Assembly (NCBI GenBank): GCA_945892985.1 | Contig: CAMDDU010000030.1 | Location: 1 to 49,340, forward strand | DNA: 49,340 nt | Source: CAITSH01 sp945892985 | Lineage (GTDB): Bacteria; Pseudomonadota; Gammaproteobacteria; Burkholderiales; SG8-39 | Direction: 5' to 3' | Part shown: positions 47,931 through 49,340 of the stretch, one piece after another | Layout of the letters: each line of letters begins with the position of its first letter | Numbering within the stretch: position 1 is the first letter of the stretch | Program-made: the position numbers and the translations under genes | The notes under the pieces: generated by a model | Databases searched by the model: none | Told to the model about the DNA's origin: nothing | What the model saw: the letters and a program-made list of their open reading frames with translations, nothing else

Positions 47931-49169
47931 TCACCCCAAGGCACGTCGCGCCAGCAAGGTTTTTAAGACAGGCGATGCTGCGGTTAAGTTCAAACCAGTA
48001 TTACGCAGCCAGGCGACCGCACCGGCACGGGAGCCAAACAACCGGGCCAGTGAATCGGTGGCCAAGCGCATCGCCAGTATATCCTCGGCGCGGGCACGCT
48101 GATAGCGGCGCAGCAGGCGCAAATCGCCGCAGCTGCGCACCTTCTCACGCTGCAACAGTATCTCGGCCAGCACACGCGCGTCGGAAAACCCCAGATTGAC
48201 ACCCTGCCCGGCGAGCGGGTGCACGGTGTGGGCGGCATCACCAACCAGCGCGAGGCCGGCACGCACCGTGGTGGCGGCGATCTGCCGCGCAAGCGGAAAT
48301 GCGGCGGGCGTACCCAGCAGGCGCATCGTGCCCAGGGCCTCGCCACCAGCACGGGAGACGCAGCGGGCGAACGAATCGGGCGCCATGGCGAGCAGGCTGC
48401 GCGCGTGCGCATCGGGCGTCGACCAGACCATGGAAACACGGTTGCCGGGCAGTGGCAGCCAGGCCAGGATCCCCTGTTCCCCGAACCATTGGCGCGCAAT
48501 GCCCTCGTGCGCATAGGCGCATTCGAAATTGGCGACCACACCAAGCTGGTCGTAGGCTTGCACATCAAGCGCGATGCCCGCCGCCTGGCGCAGCCAGGAC
48601 CGGCTGCCATCGGCGGCAACCAGCAAATCGGCGCGCAGGATGCCGCCCCCGTCGAGTTCAATCGCGTTTTCGGAATCAAGCAGGCGCACACAACGCGCCG
48701 GGCAATGCAGCGCCACGCTTCGCGCCGAGCGCAGACCCTGCCACAACGCGGTCTGCACGCGCCCCGATTCGACGATCCAGGCGAGTTCGGCGACAGCACA
48801 GTCGTAGGCGGAAAAATCCAGCCGCGAACCCTTGCCATCGCCAAACACACGCATGGCACGAACCGGCGACAGGCGCTGCGGATCAATGACCTGCCAGACC
48901 CCGAGTTGTGCGAGAAAATCAACGCTGCCCGGGCTGAGCGCGTAAACGCGGCTGTCCCATGCGGTGAAATCGGCCTGCAAAGGGGCGGGTTCGGCAGCGT
49001 CGACCAAAGCCACGCTGAGCCCGCTGTCGGGTCGGGACAACGCAAGCGCCAGGCTGGCACCAACCAGCCCGGCACCAACGATGACGACATCGAATCGCGC
49101 CTTCTGCCCGGCGTGCGCCGGGTGCGCGGCGCGCGAAGGGGGTGAAGTGTGTGGTGTGCGCAGGGACAT
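47931..49169 (-). CDS. UbiH/Coq6-family FAD monooxygenase
   Basis: A 412-residue flavoprotein hydroxylase of ubiquinone biosynthesis. Motifs: FDVVIVGAGLVGASLALALSR, the DG motif in LLVAADGSRSWLRQAAGI, and GLALVGDAAHTVHPLAGQGVNLGFSDARVLAEIL, which is typical of UbiH/UbiF/UbiI proteins. Several family members differ in which ring position they hydroxylate; the sequence alone does not decide. About 25 residues precede the FAD fold, a low-complexity extension. The start codon is 26 bases from the IS5-type insertion, so its native promoter is probably cut off. Confidence 0.88.
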   Translation of the reverse strand: MSLRTPHTSPPSRAAHPAHAGQKARFDVVIVGAGLVGASLALALSRPDSGLSVALVDAAEPAPLQADFTAWDSRVYALSPGSVDFLAQLGVWQVIDPQRLSPVRAMRVFGDGKGSRLDFSAYDCAVAELAWIVESGRVQTALWQGLRSARSVALHCPARCVRLLDSENAIELDGGGILRADLLVAADGSRSWLRQAAGIALDVQAYDQLGVVANFECAYAHEGIARQWFGEQGILAWLPLPGNRVSMVWSTPDAHARSLLAMAPDSFARCVSRAGGEALGTMRLLGTPAAFPLARQIAATTVRAGLALVGDAAHTVHPLAGQGVNLGFSDARVLAEILLQREKVRSCGDLRLLRRYQRARAEDILAMRLATDSLARLFGSRAGAVAWLRNTGLNLTAASPVLKTLLARRALG

Positions 49170-49195
49170 CAGGACATTGTAGCCATTGTAGCTAG

Positions 49196-49340
49196 GGAAA
49201 CACTGAACAAGTCCGCGCGTCTGTTGTCATATAGCGAGACGCAAACGGGAGGATTGAGAATGAAACAAATGACGCTGGCGGCGGCGAAAGGATTCGAGGT
49301 ACATGGAAGAGCAACGCGCAAAGCGGCGTTTCTGGCGCGC
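49196..49340 (+). mobile_element. IS5-type insertion sequence, left end (runs off window)
   Basis: The left terminal sequence GGAAACACTGAACAAGTC begins at 49196 and is preceded by CTAG (49192-49195), fitting the 4-base YTAR target duplication of IS5-group elements. A transposase start follows inside. The right end is outside the window, so the duplication cannot be checked. Confidence 0.65.
49261..49340 (+). CDS. IS5 family transposase, N-terminal fragment
   Basis: ATG at 49261, preceded by GGGAGG, opens a frame MKQMTLAAAKGFEVHGRATR then KAAFLAR that continues past the window. IS5-group transposases start with MKQxTxA...FExHxRxTRRAxFLxxM, an exact fit in layout. The DDE catalytic domain is beyond the end. 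Confidence 0.75.

Overview
The window is GC-rich, densely coded DNA from a proteobacterium, most probably a betaproteobacterium of the Burkholderiales. The basis is two orphan Bug-type (tripartite tricarboxylate) solute-binding proteins, a GltIJKL glutamate/aspartate importer, a DsbC next to a UbiH/Coq6-family hydroxylase, and many CoA-dependent catabolic genes. This is an inference from gene content; no rRNA, tRNA or marker phylogeny is present. Both edges lie inside insertion sequences: an IS30-type transposase start at the left and an IS5-type element at the right.

Region 1 (1-3.3 kb) is an eroded defence/addiction island. It holds an AbiE-like type IV toxin-antitoxin pair whose toxin is truncated by the IS30-type element, a cluster of palindromes in the antitoxin promoter, a fossil C-terminus of a type I restriction HsdR subunit, a HigB/HigA-like pair and REP-type hairpin repeats.

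Region 2 (3.3-16.5 kb) is amino-acid and sulfur/glutathione metabolism: an exported gamma-glutamyltransferase, a small unknown protein, an aspartase (aspA) fossil, gltI-terminator-gltJKL, a ThDP-dependent acetolactate-synthase-like enzyme, then CoA-binding protein, FNT channel, O-acetylhomoserine sulfhydrylase and a second, leaderless gamma-glutamyltransferase-like enzyme, followed by a Tat-type dienelactone hydrolase.

Region 3 (16.6-41 kb) is a large catabolic island. A minus-strand set (epimerase, Bug protein, GntR/FCD regulator) diverges from a plus-strand set (NicX/M29-like metalloprotein, SDR, quinone-oxidoreductase-like MDR). The shared intergenic region carries two copies of ATTGCATGCAAT, the likely operators. 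An eleven-gene minus-strand operon (34.6 down to 22.5 kb) encodes what looks like a complete acyl-CoA degradation route: activation by an ADP-forming acyl-CoA synthetase or a family III CoA-transferase, two acyl-CoA dehydrogenases, a MaoC hydratase and crotonases, an MFE-2-like SDR dehydrogenase, and an SCP-x thiolase paired with a DUF35 protein. One member is a FadB-like protein with its NAD-binding domain missing. A LysR gene with a 26-bp palindrome diverges from this operon and precedes two alpha/beta hydrolases (one lacking the catalytic His), a fossil second copy of the NicX/M29-like gene, an FAD aromatic hydroxylase, an FMN alpha-hydroxyacid dehydrogenase and a GST. The parts suggest uptake, ring or side-chain attack and CoA-dependent breakdown of an unidentified organic acid.

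Region 4 (41.7-49.3 kb) is mostly housekeeping or unknown: an M-type lipoprotein peptidase, a lipase-like hydrolase, an MFS transporter, small exported proteins, a DUF2520 dehydrogenase-like protein, dsbC, and a UbiH-family hydroxylase whose upstream region is interrupted by the IS5-type element. No CRISPR array or tRNA/rRNA gene was seen.
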